From the NCBI RefSeq assembly GCF_000304335.1, contig NZ_CAJF01000011.1, forward strand, positions 56,685 to 120,684: a DNA stretch of 64,000 bases, given 5' to 3'. Source of the DNA: Microbacterium yannicii PS01 (GTDB lineage: Bacteria; Actinomycetota; Actinomycetes; Actinomycetales; Microbacteriaceae). Numbering within the stretch: position 1 is the stretch's first letter; the number at the start of each line of letters is the position of its first letter. This document shows, piece by piece, positions 23,304-33,931 of this stretch. The notes beneath the pieces were generated by a model, which had not been told where the DNA came from, searched no databases, and was given only the letters and a program-made list of their open reading frames with translations. Both the position numbers and the translations under genes were made by a program.

Positions 23304-25283
23304 ATGACCGACGCCCCCCGAACCGGTCTCGCGCTCGAGGAGCTCAGCGCCGAGATCCGCCCGCAGGACGATCTGTTCCGTCACGTCAACGGCGCGTGGC
23401 TGGAGCGGACCGAGATCCCCGAAGACAAGGCGCGGTGGGGCTCGTTCCACCTGATCGCCGAGCAGGCCGAGAAGGACGTCCACGCGATCGTCGAGGAGTC
23501 CCAGCAGGCGGAGCCCGGCACGGAGTCCCGCAAGATCGGCGACCTCTACACGAGCTTCATGGACACCGAGCGCATCGAGCAGCGCGGCGCCGGAGCCCTG
23601 ACCGACGTCCTCGCTCGCGTGGACGCGATCGACAGCGTGCCGTCGTTCCTGCGCACGATCGGCGAGTTCGAGCGTGAGGGCGTCGCGGCGCTCGTGCATC
23701 TCTACATCGAGCCCGATCCCGGCAACCCGCAGCGCTACGTGCCCTTCTTCATCCAGGGCGGCCTCTCGCTTCCGGACGAGAGCTACTACCGCCTCGAGAA
23801 CTTCGAGGCCACGCGCACCGCGTTCCGCGCCCACGTGCAGAAGATGCTGGAGCTCGCCGGTGTGCCCGGGGCCGAGGCATCCGCTGATCGCATCTTCGCG
23901 CTCGAGACCGAGCTGGCCACACACCATTGGGACAACGTCGCCAGCCGCGACGCGGTCAAGACCTACAACCTCTTGACGTGGGACGCCCTGCAGACGCTTG
24001 TCGGCCTGGACCTGGCGCCGTGGCTCGAGGGCGTCGCCCCGGATCACCCCGACGCGTTCGGCGAGGTGAACGTCTACCAGCCGAGCTTCTTCGAAGGACT
24101 GGGCGGGCTGCTGACCGAGGAGCGACTCGAGGACTGGAAGGCGTGGCTGCGCTTCGCCGTCGTGCACTCTGCCGCCGCGTTCCTGTCGGAGGAGTTCGTC
24201 GCCGAGAACTTCGCGTTCTACGGCACGCAGCTCACCGGAGTGCCGGTCAACCGCGAGCGCTGGAAGCGGGGCGTGAGTCTCACCGAGGCGGCCATGGGCG
24301 AGGCGATCGGCCGCGTGTACGTCGAGCGCCACTTCCCGCCGGCGGCGAAGGACGCGATGGACGAGCTCGTCGCGAACCTCATCGAGGCGTACCGCCAGTC
24401 GATCACCGACCTCGAGTGGATGAGTCCCGAGACGCGCGAGCGTGCGCTCGCCAAGCTCGACGCGTTCACGCCGAAGATCGGCTACCCGGTGAAGTGGAAG
24501 GACTACTCGGCGCTCGAGATCGACGCCGCCGACCTTCCCGGCAACGTGCGCCGCGCGCACGTGTGGGAGCACGACCGGCAGCTGGCGAAGGTCGGGCAGC
24601 CCATCGACCGCGACGAGTGGTACATGACCCCGCAGACGGTCAACGCGTACTACAACCCGCTGATGAACGAGATCGTCTTCCCCGCCGCGATCCTGCAGTA
24701 CCCGTTCTTCGAGGCCGACCGCGACGCCGCGGCCAACTACGGCGGCATCGGCGCGGTCATCGGTCACGAGATCGGCCACGGCTTCGACGACCAGGGCAGC
24801 CGCTTCGACGGTGACGGATCGCTGCGGGACTGGTGGACCGACGCCGACCGCACCGCCTTCGAGGAGCGCACGAAGAACCTCATCGCCCAGTTCGATGCGC
24901 TCGTGCCGCGCGGTCTCGCCGACGAGCACCACGTCAACGGCGCCCTCACGATCGGCGAGAACATCGGCGACCTGGGCGGACTGGGCATCGCGATCAAGGC
25001 CTACGAGCTGCACCTCGCGAAGTCGGACCCCGACGGTGACCACGGGCCGGAGCTGGACGGGTTCACCGGCATCCAGCGCCTGCTGCTGAGCTGGGCGCAG
25101 ATCTGGCAGCAGAAGGGGCGGGATGCCGAGACCATCCGCCTGCTGACGATCGATCCGCACTCGCCCAACGAGTTCCGCTGCAATCAGATCGTGCGCAACA
25201 TCGATGCGTTCTACGATGCATTCGGAGTCACTGAGTCGGACGAGCTCTGGCTCGACGCCGAACAGCGCGTCACCATCTGGTGA
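23304..25283 (+). CDS. M13-family zinc metallopeptidase (PepO/neprilysin-like)
   Basis: Zinc endopeptidase of 659 residues. The catalytic HExxH is in GAVIGHEIGHGFDDQGSRFD, the third zinc ligand Glu in ENIGDLGGLGIA, and the substrate-binding NAYYNPLMNEIVFPA motif is present. The C-terminal QIVRNIDAFYDAFGV matches the family end. There is no signal peptide or anchor, so it is likely cytosolic and degrades small peptides. ATG at 23304 fits the N-terminal DLFRHVNGAWLE motif. Stands apart from the following gene by 84 bases, so may or may not share a transcript. Confidence 0.95.
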   Translation: MTDAPRTGLALEELSAEIRPQDDLFRHVNGAWLERTEIPEDKARWGSFHLIAEQAEKDVHAIVEESQQAEPGTESRKIGDLYTSFMDTERIEQRGAGALTDVLARVDAIDSVPSFLRTIGEFEREGVAALVHLYIEPDPGNPQRYVPFFIQGGLSLPDESYYRLENFEATRTAFRAHVQKMLELAGVPGAEASADRIFALETELATHHWDNVASRDAVKTYNLLTWDALQTLVGLDLAPWLEGVAPDHPDAFGEVNVYQPSFFEGLGGLLTEERLEDWKAWLRFAVVHSAAAFLSEEFVAENFAFYGTQLTGVPVNRERWKRGVSLTEAAMGEAIGRVYVERHFPPAAKDAMDELVANLIEAYRQSITDLEWMSPETRERALAKLDAFTPKIGYPVKWKDYSALEIDAADLPGNVRRAHVWEHDRQLAKVGQPIDRDEWYMTPQTVNAYYNPLMNEIVFPAAILQYPFFEADRDAAANYGGIGAVIGHEIGHGFDDQGSRFDGDGSLRDWWTDADRTAFEERTKNLIAQFDALVPRGLADEHHVNGALTIGENIGDLGGLGIAIKAYELHLAKSDPDGDHGPELDGFTGIQRLLLSWAQIWQQKGRDAETIRLLTIDPHSPNEFRCNQIVRNIDAFYDAFGVTESDELWLDAEQRVTIW

Positions 25284-25367
25284 CTCGCGGCCCGTGGACC
25301 ACCCATCCACCGGGCAAGCCGAACCGAGACCGAGACCACCTGGGATCCGATAACCGGAAGGACACCC

Positions 25368-26285
25368 GTGGGCACTGAGCCCAGAAGGGATGCCGAGTCG
25401 CTGCGGGGGGCACGACGAAGCACAGGACGACGACCACCGAGGAGGGTGGCGGCGGGCCGCCGATCGTTCACGTCGACGCTGAAGGCGCTCGACGACCTGG
25501 CCGCGTCCGGCGCGAAGATCTCGGTGCGCATCACCGACCTCGATCGGGGCACCTCGGTGCTCGCGGGGGACGACTTCGTCACCCTTCCGGTCGCAGGACT
25601 CGGGGTGGTGCCGCTGCTGATCGAGGTCGCCGCCGCGTTCGAGTCGGGGCAGCTGGAGCCGCTCGAGATCCTCGATCGCTCGCAGATCGAGACGGTCACC
25701 GTCGGCGGCGTGTGGCAGCACCTGAAAGCGCCGGCCCTGCCGCTGTCGGATCTCGCCGTGCTCACGGCGTCGACCGGCGACGCGCTGGCCGCGAACGCCC
25801 TGCTCTCGCGGGTGGGGCTGCCGGCGGTGCGGGCGCGCATCGAGCAGCTCGGGCTGACCCGCTCGGCGCTGCTGGATCGCTTCCGCGACGAGCGCGGCCC
25901 TGACGACGCGCCGCACTTCGCGCTGGGATCGGCCCGCGAGCTGGCCCAGGTGTTCGCGGCGCTGGTGAACTCCCAGATCGTCTCGCCGGGGGTCAGCGCT
26001 CAGGTCGCCGAGTGGCTGAGTCTCAACCACGACCTCTCGCTCGTCGCGTCGGCGACCGGACTCGACCCGTTCTCGCACGAGAACGACGAGCACGGGCTGC
26101 TCTTCATCAACAAGACCGGGCGGGATGCCGGCATCCGGGTCGAGGCGGGAGTGCTCGCCGGTCCTCGGGCCGGCGTCTCGTACGCGCTGATCGTCTGCTT
26201 CGACGACCTGTCGATCTACCACCGCATGCGCGCGCACGAGGCGTTCCGCACGCTCGGCGTCGAGCTCATGGAGTACGTGTTCTGA
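25368..26285 (+). CDS. Beta-lactamase-fold protein lacking catalytic residues
   Basis: A 305-residue class A beta-lactamase-like (PF13354-type) protein. The KTG box is intact in FINKTGRDAGIRVEAGVLAG. The active-site SxxK position reads AGLGVVPLL, so Ser70 and Lys73 are Gly and Val, and the SDN loop reads GDALAANALL, so Ser130 and Asn132 are also lost. It should not hydrolyse beta-lactams. No signal peptide; the first 30 residues are Arg-rich. GGAAGGA at five bases supports the GTG at 25368. It may bind peptide or peptidoglycan-like ligands; true role unknown. Confidence 0.8.
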   Translation: MGTEPRRDAESLRGARRSTGRRPPRRVAAGRRSFTSTLKALDDLAASGAKISVRITDLDRGTSVLAGDDFVTLPVAGLGVVPLLIEVAAAFESGQLEPLEILDRSQIETVTVGGVWQHLKAPALPLSDLAVLTASTGDALAANALLSRVGLPAVRARIEQLGLTRSALLDRFRDERGPDDAPHFALGSARELAQVFAALVNSQIVSPGVSAQVAEWLSLNHDLSLVASATGLDPFSHENDEHGLLFINKTGRDAGIRVEAGVLAGPRAGVSYALIVCFDDLSIYHRMRAHEAFRTLGVELMEYVF

Positions 26286-26358
26286 CGGCGGTCCGGCGGG
26301 TGACTCCGGATGACGGCCTCACTCCCTCTGCGCAGAGGGATCGCGTACGATCGCAAGG

Positions 26359-27471
26359 GTGTCAACGCCGCCCTTCCGCGCCGATATCGTCGGCAGCTTC
26401 CTCCGTCCCGCCGCCCTCGCCGAAGCCCGCCGCCGGTTCGCCGACGGTCAGATCGATGCCGAAGCGCTGAAGGTCGCGGAAGACACCGCGATCGCCGAGC
26501 TCGTCGTCCAGGAGGCCGACGCGGGCCTGAAGCTCGCGACCGACGGCGAGTTCCGCCGCTCGTGGTGGCACTTCGACTTCTTCGGCCTGCTCGACGGCGT
26601 CGAGGTCGTCGAGCTCGATCACGGCATCCAGTTCCAGGGCGTGCAGACCCGCCCCCGCGGCCTCGAGATCAGCGGCAAGATCGGGTTCAGCGACACCCAC
26701 CCGTTCCTCGACCACTTCCGCTCGCTGAAGAGCCTGCTGGAGCGCACGACAGGCGCGGTTCCGAAGTTCAGCATCCCCGCGCCCACCGTGCTCGACTTCC
26801 GGCTCGAGCCCGGCCACATCGCCGAGTCGGCGTACGACGGCCGCGACGCGATCGTCGACGACCTGGTCCAGGCGTACCGTGACGCCGTCTCCGCGTTCTA
26901 CGACGCCGGCGCCCGCTACCTGCAGTTCGACGACACCGCGTGGGCCTATCTGTGCTCGGACGTCGAGCTCGAGAAGGCCCGTGACCGCGGCATCCGCACC
27001 GACGGCATCGCCGAGCGCTACGCGACGATCCTGAACCGCATCCTCGACGGCAAGCCCGACGACCTCGTCGTGACCACCCACGTCTGCCGCGGCAACTTCC
27101 GCTCGACGTGGATCTCGTCGGGCGGGTACGAGCCGGTGGCCGAGCAGCTGCTGGGCAACACCGCGTACGACGGCTACTTCCTCGAGTACGACTCGGAGCG
27201 CGCGGGTGGCTTCGAGCCGCTGCGCTTCCTGCCCGAGGGCGACAAGACGGTGGTGCTCGGCCTGATCACCTCCAAGAGCGGAGAGCTCGAGAACGTGGAT
27301 GCCGTCAAGGCGCGCATCGACGAGGCCGCGAAGTTCGCTCCGCTCGAGCAGCTCGCGCTGAGCCCGCAGTGCGGCTTCGCCTCGACCGAGGAGGGCAACG
27401 TCCTCACGGAGGCCGAGCAGTGGGCCAAGGTGCGCGAGGTCGTCGACATCGCCGCCGACGTCTGGCGCTGA
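26359..27471 (+). CDS. MetE C-terminal-like (cobalamin-independent) methyltransferase
   Basis: A 370-residue protein equal to the catalytic half of methionine synthase MetE. Zinc ligands can be placed in TTHVCRGNFRSTW (His and Cys), in the FLEYDSERAGG segment (Glu) and in LSPQCGFASTE (Cys). Stand-alone forms (YxjG/YxjH-like) transfer a methyl group to homocysteine from a donor that is not always methyl-tetrahydropteroyl-triglutamate. GTG at 26359. It is followed by REP repeats and the aromatic island, whose O-demethylases produce methyl-THF; a metabolic link is possible but inferred. Confidence 0.9.
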   Translation: MSTPPFRADIVGSFLRPAALAEARRRFADGQIDAEALKVAEDTAIAELVVQEADAGLKLATDGEFRRSWWHFDFFGLLDGVEVVELDHGIQFQGVQTRPRGLEISGKIGFSDTHPFLDHFRSLKSLLERTTGAVPKFSIPAPTVLDFRLEPGHIAESAYDGRDAIVDDLVQAYRDAVSAFYDAGARYLQFDDTAWAYLCSDVELEKARDRGIRTDGIAERYATILNRILDGKPDDLVVTTHVCRGNFRSTWISSGGYEPVAEQLLGNTAYDGYFLEYDSERAGGFEPLRFLPEGDKTVVLGLITSKSGELENVDAVKARIDEAAKFAPLEQLALSPQCGFASTEEGNVLTEAEQWAKVREVVDIAADVWR

Positions 27472-27480
27472 CCCTCTCCC

Positions 27481-27670
27481 GGTCCCGAGCTTGTCCGTCC
27501 CTGAGCTTGTCGGTCCCTGACTCGTCGGTCCCTGAGCTTGTCGGTCCCTGAGCTTGTCGAAGGGCCGCCAGCGTCGGGTCGCTGAGTTTGTCCTAGGGCG
27601 CGCAGAGCCACGGTCCCTGAGCCTGTCGAAGGGCCGCCCAGATCCACGATCCCTGAGCCTGTCGAAGAGT
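27481..27670. repeat. REP array with 16-bp tandem section
   Basis: Eight same-direction REP-type units. The first half has degenerated into a near-perfect 16-bp tandem (GTCCCTGAGCTTGTCG at 27497, 27528 and 27544, with a 15-bp variant at 27513). Full units with GAAGGGCC follow at about 27612 and 27650. It lies 3' of the MetE-like gene. Confidence 0.85.
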
Positions 27671-27748
27671 CCTCCCCAAGCCTGCGGTCGCACCCGTTCC
27701 TCACAGAGGCATTCGGATGGCTTCGCGTCGACCCCTGGCTGTCCCACC

Positions 27749-28060
27749 ATGTCGATCATGGCTTGGACCTACATCCTTCGCTGCGTTGACGGCAGCTTCT
27801 ATACGGGCAGCACCGATAAGGATCTTGACGCGCGCGTCTGGGAACACAACAACGACGATGTCTTGGCCGCCAATTTCACGCGCAAGCGGCGGCCCGTCAT
27901 CGTCGCCTACGCGGAGCATTTCGACAGCGTCGACCTGGCTTTCGCCCGCGAAGAGCAGCTTCAGGGCTGGGGACGGGCCAAGAAGACGGCTCTCATCGAA
28001 GGCAGAGGCTCGGATCTCCCGCGGCTGGCGCGGGCTCGGAGTGAGCCGCGAAGCGACTGA
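27749..28060 (+). CDS. GIY-YIG nuclease family protein
   Basis: A 103-residue single-domain GIY-YIG protein of UPF0213 type. WTYILRCVDGSFYTGSTDKD carries the two Tyr strands, and DARVWEHNN supplies the Arg and His; the catalytic Glu would be in FAREEQLQGWGRAKKTALI. Stand-alone members are predicted nucleases of unknown target. ATG at 27749 (or 27758); the frame extends upstream only through REP sequence and should not be used. It is flanked by repeat arrays on both sides. Confidence 0.85.
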   Translation: MSIMAWTYILRCVDGSFYTGSTDKDLDARVWEHNNDDVLAANFTRKRRPVIVAYAEHFDSVDLAFAREEQLQGWGRAKKTALIEGRGSDLPRLARARSEPRSD

Positions 28061-28076
28061 GGGTTTGGAGGGTGGG

Positions 28077-28246
28077 CGCTTCGACGGGCTCAGCGACCGG
28101 GTCGGGCGCTTCGGCGGGCTCAGCGACCGGGGTGGGCGGTTCGACTGGCGCTTCGACGGGCTCAGCGACCGGGTTGGGCGCTTCGACGGGCTCAACGTCG
28201 GGCTCGGTGGCCGGGGTGGGCGCTTCGGCGGGCTCAGTGACCGGGG
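28077..28246. repeat. 30-bp tandem array of REP-derived units
   Basis: GCGCTTCGACGGGCTCAGCG-type units repeat with a 30-bp period at 28077, 28107, 28149, 28179 and 28221, with one truncated unit. It abuts the dioxygenase stop codon. On the minus strand another frame reads PVAEPVEAP repeats, which is a by-product of the 30-bp period. Confidence 0.85.
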
Positions 28247-29212
28247 TCAGTGGGCGGGGGCGTCGACGACGGGGGTGCCGTGGGTGTGGAAGGTCTCGAT
28301 GGTCTTCATGCCCCACGCCTGTCCCTTCTTGCGCTCGGCCTCGCTCCACTCGACGACGGGCTGATCGGGGTCGAGCAGCAGCCGCGCACCCGCCTGGGCG
28401 AACTCGATGCGGTTGCCGCCGGGCTCCCACACGTACAGGAAGAACGTCTGGTTGATGGCGTGCTTGTGCGGTCCCGACTCGATGTGGATGTCGTTCTCCA
28501 AGAAGATGTCGGCGGCCTTGAGGATGTCTTCGCGGGTGTCGGGGGCGAACGCGATGTGGTGCAGGCGGTTGCCGTGCTTGGTCCAGTCGTCGGAGTACAC
28601 GACGTCGTAGGACTTCAGTGAGAAGTGGAACCACCACGCGGCGAACTTCCCGGTGTCGAGCCGGATCCGCTCGGACTCGCGCATCCCGAGCGCCGTGGCG
28701 AGGAACTCGCCGTTCGCCTCGACGTCCTTCGCGAGGTAGTTGATGTGGTCCAGGCGCCGGGCGTTGACGCCGCGGCCGGGGAACCGCGACGCCTGGTTCT
28801 TCAGCGCCGGGCGGTCCTGGTCGCCGGCGACGTAGCGCTCGGTGTCGTAGTAGATGCCCATCGCGTGGCCGTCGGGGTCGCGGAACAGGAAGGTGCGGCC
28901 GGTCCCCACCTCGCCGTCGGCCCACCCCTCGCCGAGCCCGGCCTTCTCGATCGCCGCCACCCGGCGCTCCAGGGCTTCGTCGGACGAGGCCCGGAACGAC
29001 GTGCGGCCCACTCCCGCGGCATCCGACCCCGTCAGCTTGATCGTGTACAGCTCGTACTCGTCCCACGTACGGAGGTAGACCGAGTCGCCCTCCTCGGCGA
29101 CGACGCGCATCGCGAGCAGCTCCTCGAAGAACCAGCGACTTTCGTCGGGCTTCGGCGTGAGCAGCTCGACGTTGGCGAGGTGGGCGACGTCGAACGACGT
29201 GTGTGCGGTCAT
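28247..29212 (-). CDS. VOC-type (type I) extradiol ring-cleavage dioxygenase
   Basis: A 321-residue two-domain catechol 2,3-dioxygenase-like enzyme. Iron ligands of the second domain can be placed in RRLDHINYLA (His), NRLHHIAFAPD (His) and PGGNRIEFAQ (Glu). With GalD-, LigK- and GalB-like genes beside it, the likely substrate is gallate, 3-O-methylgallate or protocatechuate (4,5 cleavage). Those reactions are classically done by unrelated LigAB-type enzymes, so this would be a non-orthologous replacement. ATG at 29212 overlaps the tautomerase stop by four bases. Confidence 0.88.
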   Translation of the reverse strand: MTAHTSFDVAHLANVELLTPKPDESRWFFEELLAMRVVAEEGDSVYLRTWDEYELYTIKLTGSDAAGVGRTSFRASSDEALERRVAAIEKAGLGEGWADGEVGTGRTFLFRDPDGHAMGIYYDTERYVAGDQDRPALKNQASRFPGRGVNARRLDHINYLAKDVEANGEFLATALGMRESERIRLDTGKFAAWWFHFSLKSYDVVYSDDWTKHGNRLHHIAFAPDTREDILKAADIFLENDIHIESGPHKHAINQTFFLYVWEPGGNRIEFAQAGARLLLDPDQPVVEWSEAERKKGQAWGMKTIETFHTHGTPVVDAPAH

Positions 29213-30366
29213 GAGGCGTCCTCTCTGACGGGGCTGACAGGGGTGTCGACGGACGGAGGCTGCTGCCCCGCGCTCCGCGGGAACACGAGGCCGTCGAACA
29301 GCTTGCGGGCGGTGCGCAGCGACGCCGAGGTCGCGCGCCAGGTTCCGTCGGCGTCGGGCGAGACGTGCACGCGCGCGGGGAAGTCGCCGCTCGGGTGCTC
29401 GATCGTGGTGACCTCGCCCGTGACGGGACCGGCGATCTCGGCGGCGATCGTGCCCGGCACCCGGACCGCGGCGGCCACGGATGCCGCCATCAGCACGCCG
29501 ATGGACGTGTGGACGCGCGAGGGGATGAAGGCTCGGGTCGACAGCGCGCCGCCGGCGCGCGCCGGCGAGACGAGGATCATCTTCGGCACGGTCTGCGCGC
29601 GCACGTCGCCGAGTCCCATGCGGGGACCGGCCGCGAGCCGCACCTGCTCGATGCGCGCGCTCAGCTCGGCATCGGCTTCGAGGTCGGCGGGCGACTCGGT
29701 GCCGTCCACCCCGAGATCGTCGGCGCGGAGCACGGCCACCGGCATGCCGTTGTCGATCAGCGTGACGCGATGCCCGTCGATCTCGTCGACGACGCGGCCG
29801 GTCGGCAGCAGCGGCTTGTCGGGGCCGCCGCCCACCTCGAGGTGGATGGCCGAGGCGGTGCCCGGCACCCCGTCGATCGTCACCGCGTCGTCGGCGCCGT
29901 CGTAGTCGGGCAGGCCGTCGCTGGTGGTGAAGACGGAGGTCGCGATGTCGCCCGTGTTCAGCAGGCGGATGCGGACCGTCGTGCTCTCGCCGGTCGCCCG
30001 CACGAGCCCGCGCTCGACGGCGAACGGGCCCACGCCCGCGAGCAGGTTGCCGCAGGTCTGCGCCGTGCCCACGATCGGCTCCTCGATGCCGACCTGCAGG
30101 AAGAGATAGTCGACGTCGACGTCGTCGGCGGTCGAGGGCGCCACGACGGCGACCTTGCTCGTCAGCGGGTGGGCGCCGCCGATCCCGTCGATCTGACGCG
30201 GATCGGGTGAGCCCATGATGCGCAGCAGCAGGTCGTCGCGGGCGGCGGAGTCGGCCGGCAGGTCGGCGGCCAGGAAGTAGGCGCCCTTCGACGTCCCGCC
30301 GCGCATGAGCATGCACCGGATGCCGCGGCGCACGGCATCGGCCCCCTGCGGGTCAGCGGCGGCCAT
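29209..30366 (-). CDS. PrpF-family isomerase, likely 4-oxalomesaconate tautomerase
   Basis: A 385-residue PrpF protein (diaminopimelate epimerase-like fold). The family N-terminus GIRCMLMRGGTSKGAYFLAA and the EPIVGTAQTCGNLLAGVGPF segment with the catalytic Cys are present. In gallate and protocatechuate pathways the GalD/LigU branch interconverts tautomers or positions of the double bond in oxalomesaconate. That role is inferred from the aldolase and hydratase next to it; methylaconitate isomerase is the alternative. Overlaps the aldolase gene by 14 bases and the dioxygenase gene by four. Confidence 0.88.
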   Translation of the reverse strand: MAAADPQGADAVRRGIRCMLMRGGTSKGAYFLAADLPADSAARDDLLLRIMGSPDPRQIDGIGGAHPLTSKVAVVAPSTADDVDVDYLFLQVGIEEPIVGTAQTCGNLLAGVGPFAVERGLVRATGESTTVRIRLLNTGDIATSVFTTSDGLPDYDGADDAVTIDGVPGTASAIHLEVGGGPDKPLLPTGRVVDEIDGHRVTLIDNGMPVAVLRADDLGVDGTESPADLEADAELSARIEQVRLAAGPRMGLGDVRAQTVPKMILVSPARAGGALSTRAFIPSRVHTSIGVLMAASVAAAVRVPGTIAAEIAGPVTGEVTTIEHPSGDFPARVHVSPDADGTWRATSASLRTARKLFDGLVFPRSAGQQPPSVDTPVSPVREDAS

Positions 30367-31066
30367 CGCTCTGGCCGGACCGGTGGTCGCGCTGGGCGAC
30401 GTAGGTCACGCCGAGATCGGCCAGCAGCGGGCGCAGCCCTTTGCGATCGAGGCTCAGCTCGCCGCTGCGGTACGCCTGGCGGTCGGCCTCCTCCTTCTCG
30501 GCGCGCGCGTCGGAAGCGGCGAGGGCTGCGGGGGCGTCCAGGCGCGGAACCCGGAGCACGCCGTCGTCGTCGGCCACGATGACATCGCCGGGGCTCACGG
30601 CGACGCCCCCGACGACGATCGGGACGTTCACCGAGCCGGGTGTCGCCTTGACCGTGCCCTGCGCGTGGACGGCGGCCGACCACACCGGGAATCCCATGGC
30701 GCGCAGCTCGGCGACGTCGCGCACGCCCGTCGTCGTCACCAGTCCTCGCACGCCCCGGGCCTGCAGGGCCGTGGCGAACAACTCGCCGAAGGCACCGTCG
30801 ACCGAGGGCGATGTCGTCGTGACGACGAGCACGTCTCCCTCTTCGCACTGCTCGACGGCGGCATGGATCATGAGGTTGTCGCCCGGCCAGCTCAGCACGG
30901 TGACGGCGCTTCCCGCGATGCGGGCGCCGTCCTGGATGGGGCGGATGCCGGCGCCGACCAGACCGGTTCGGCCCATGGCCTCGTGCACGGTCGCGACTCC
31001 GTGACCGCCGAGCGATGCGGCGGTCGCGGCATCCGCTCGTTCGATGTCGGTGACGACAGTGCTCAT
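30353..31066 (-). CDS. RraA/LigK-type aldolase, likely CHA aldolase
   Basis: A 237-residue class II aldolase of RraA-like fold. GHGVATVHEAMGRTGLVGAG opens it, and the metal and substrate motif is in GVRGLVTTTGVRDVAELRAM (Arg-Asp pair). The length with the C-terminal extension fits HMG/CHA aldolase LigK/GalC, which splits 4-carboxy-4-hydroxy-2-oxoadipate into pyruvate and oxaloacetate and also decarboxylates oxaloacetate. ATG at 31066. Sits between hydratase and tautomerase genes in one operon. Confidence 0.9.
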   Translation of the reverse strand: MSTVVTDIERADAATAASLGGHGVATVHEAMGRTGLVGAGIRPIQDGARIAGSAVTVLSWPGDNLMIHAAVEQCEEGDVLVVTTTSPSVDGAFGELFATALQARGVRGLVTTTGVRDVAELRAMGFPVWSAAVHAQGTVKATPGSVNVPIVVGGVAVSPGDVIVADDDGVLRVPRLDAPAALAASDARAEKEEADRQAYRSGELSLDRKGLRPLLADLGVTYVAQRDHRSGQSDGRR

Positions 31067-31103
31067 AGATCTCCACCCCGCTCGATCGAGGCTCTGCCGA
31101 GCG

Positions 31104-33427
<2,324 letters not shown>

Positions 33428-33822
33428 GCGTCGTGGTCGCAGGTACCTGAGCGGAATCTCGGTCGCTGATCCAGATCGGACCTCGGTCCCTGAGCCTGAA
33501 CGAACCTCGGTCCCTGAGCCTGTCGAAGGGCGCCTCGACAAGCTCAGCGACCACGGGGCTCAGCGGGCGCTTCGACAAGCTCAGCGACCACTGGGCTGAG
33601 CCTGTCGAAGGGCGGGCGGTCCCGGTCCCTGAGCCTGTCGAAGGGCGGGCGGTCTCGGTCCCTGAACCTGTCGAAGGGCGCTTCGACAAGCTCAGCGACC
33701 ACGGGGGCTCAGCGGCGCTTCGACAAGCTCAGCGACAACTGGGCTGAGCCTGTCGAAGGGCGCTGATTGCGGTCCCTGAGCGTGTCGATGGGCGCGCTGC
33801 GTCGCGCATCGCCCGGCGCAGA

Positions 33823-33838
33823 ATGAGACCATTCTCAT
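33823..33838. promoter_or_regulatory. Small palindrome upstream of the tannase-like gene
   Basis: ATGAGA and TCTCAT face each other across CCAT, a perfect 6-bp inverted repeat five bases before site 2 of the shared operator. It may be a second protein-binding site, but could be chance. Confidence 0.3.
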
Positions 33839-33841
33839 CAA

Positions 33842-33863
33842 CAGGATTGTTAACGATATTGGG
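33842..33863. promoter_or_regulatory. Shared island operator, site 2 (tannase-like gene)
   Basis: Contains GATTGTTAACGATATTGG, which matches the minus strand of site 3 (GATTGTCAACGATTTTGG) at 16 of 18 bases. It lies in an AT-rich patch about 70 bases upstream of the tannase-like start and overlaps a possible -35 (TTAACG). It ties the esterase gene to the same regulon. Confidence 0.65.
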
Positions 33864-33931
33864 TGTGATCGGTTCTAGGCTCGGCCACGGGGTCGAGTGC
33901 GGCCCCGCAGCGAACTCAGCGAGGAGTTGTC

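Larger units (their letters stand above)
33428..33931. repeat. Intergenic REP array (11 units)
   Basis: Between about 33485 and 33793 there are eleven REP-type units: seven in GGTCCCTGAGCCTGTCGAAG orientation and four inverted (CTTCGACAAGCTCAGCGACC at about 33533, 33569, 33679 and 33715). Opposed neighbours can fold into 15-bp stems. No gene seen. The last 140 bases hold the promoter and operator of the tannase-like gene. Confidence 0.9.

Noticed and set aside
23103..26237. Very long open frame (over 1000 codons) on the minus strand
   Set aside because: It lies opposite the M13 peptidase and the beta-lactamase-fold gene, follows their third-position GC bias, and shows no domain. It is a shadow of GC-rich coding DNA.
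27554..27748. Upstream extension of the GIY-YIG protein
   Set aside because: Translation is SLSLSKG repeats from REP units; the ATG at 27749 fits the family.
28077..28246. PVAEPVEAP-type repeat tail of the dioxygenase
   Set aside because: It needs a frameshift past the dioxygenase stop; the sequence is simply the 30-bp REP-derived tandem read in another frame.
33485..33793. Possible CRISPR array
   Set aside because: Units occur in both orientations, spacing is irregular, spacers are not unique sequences, and there are no cas genes.
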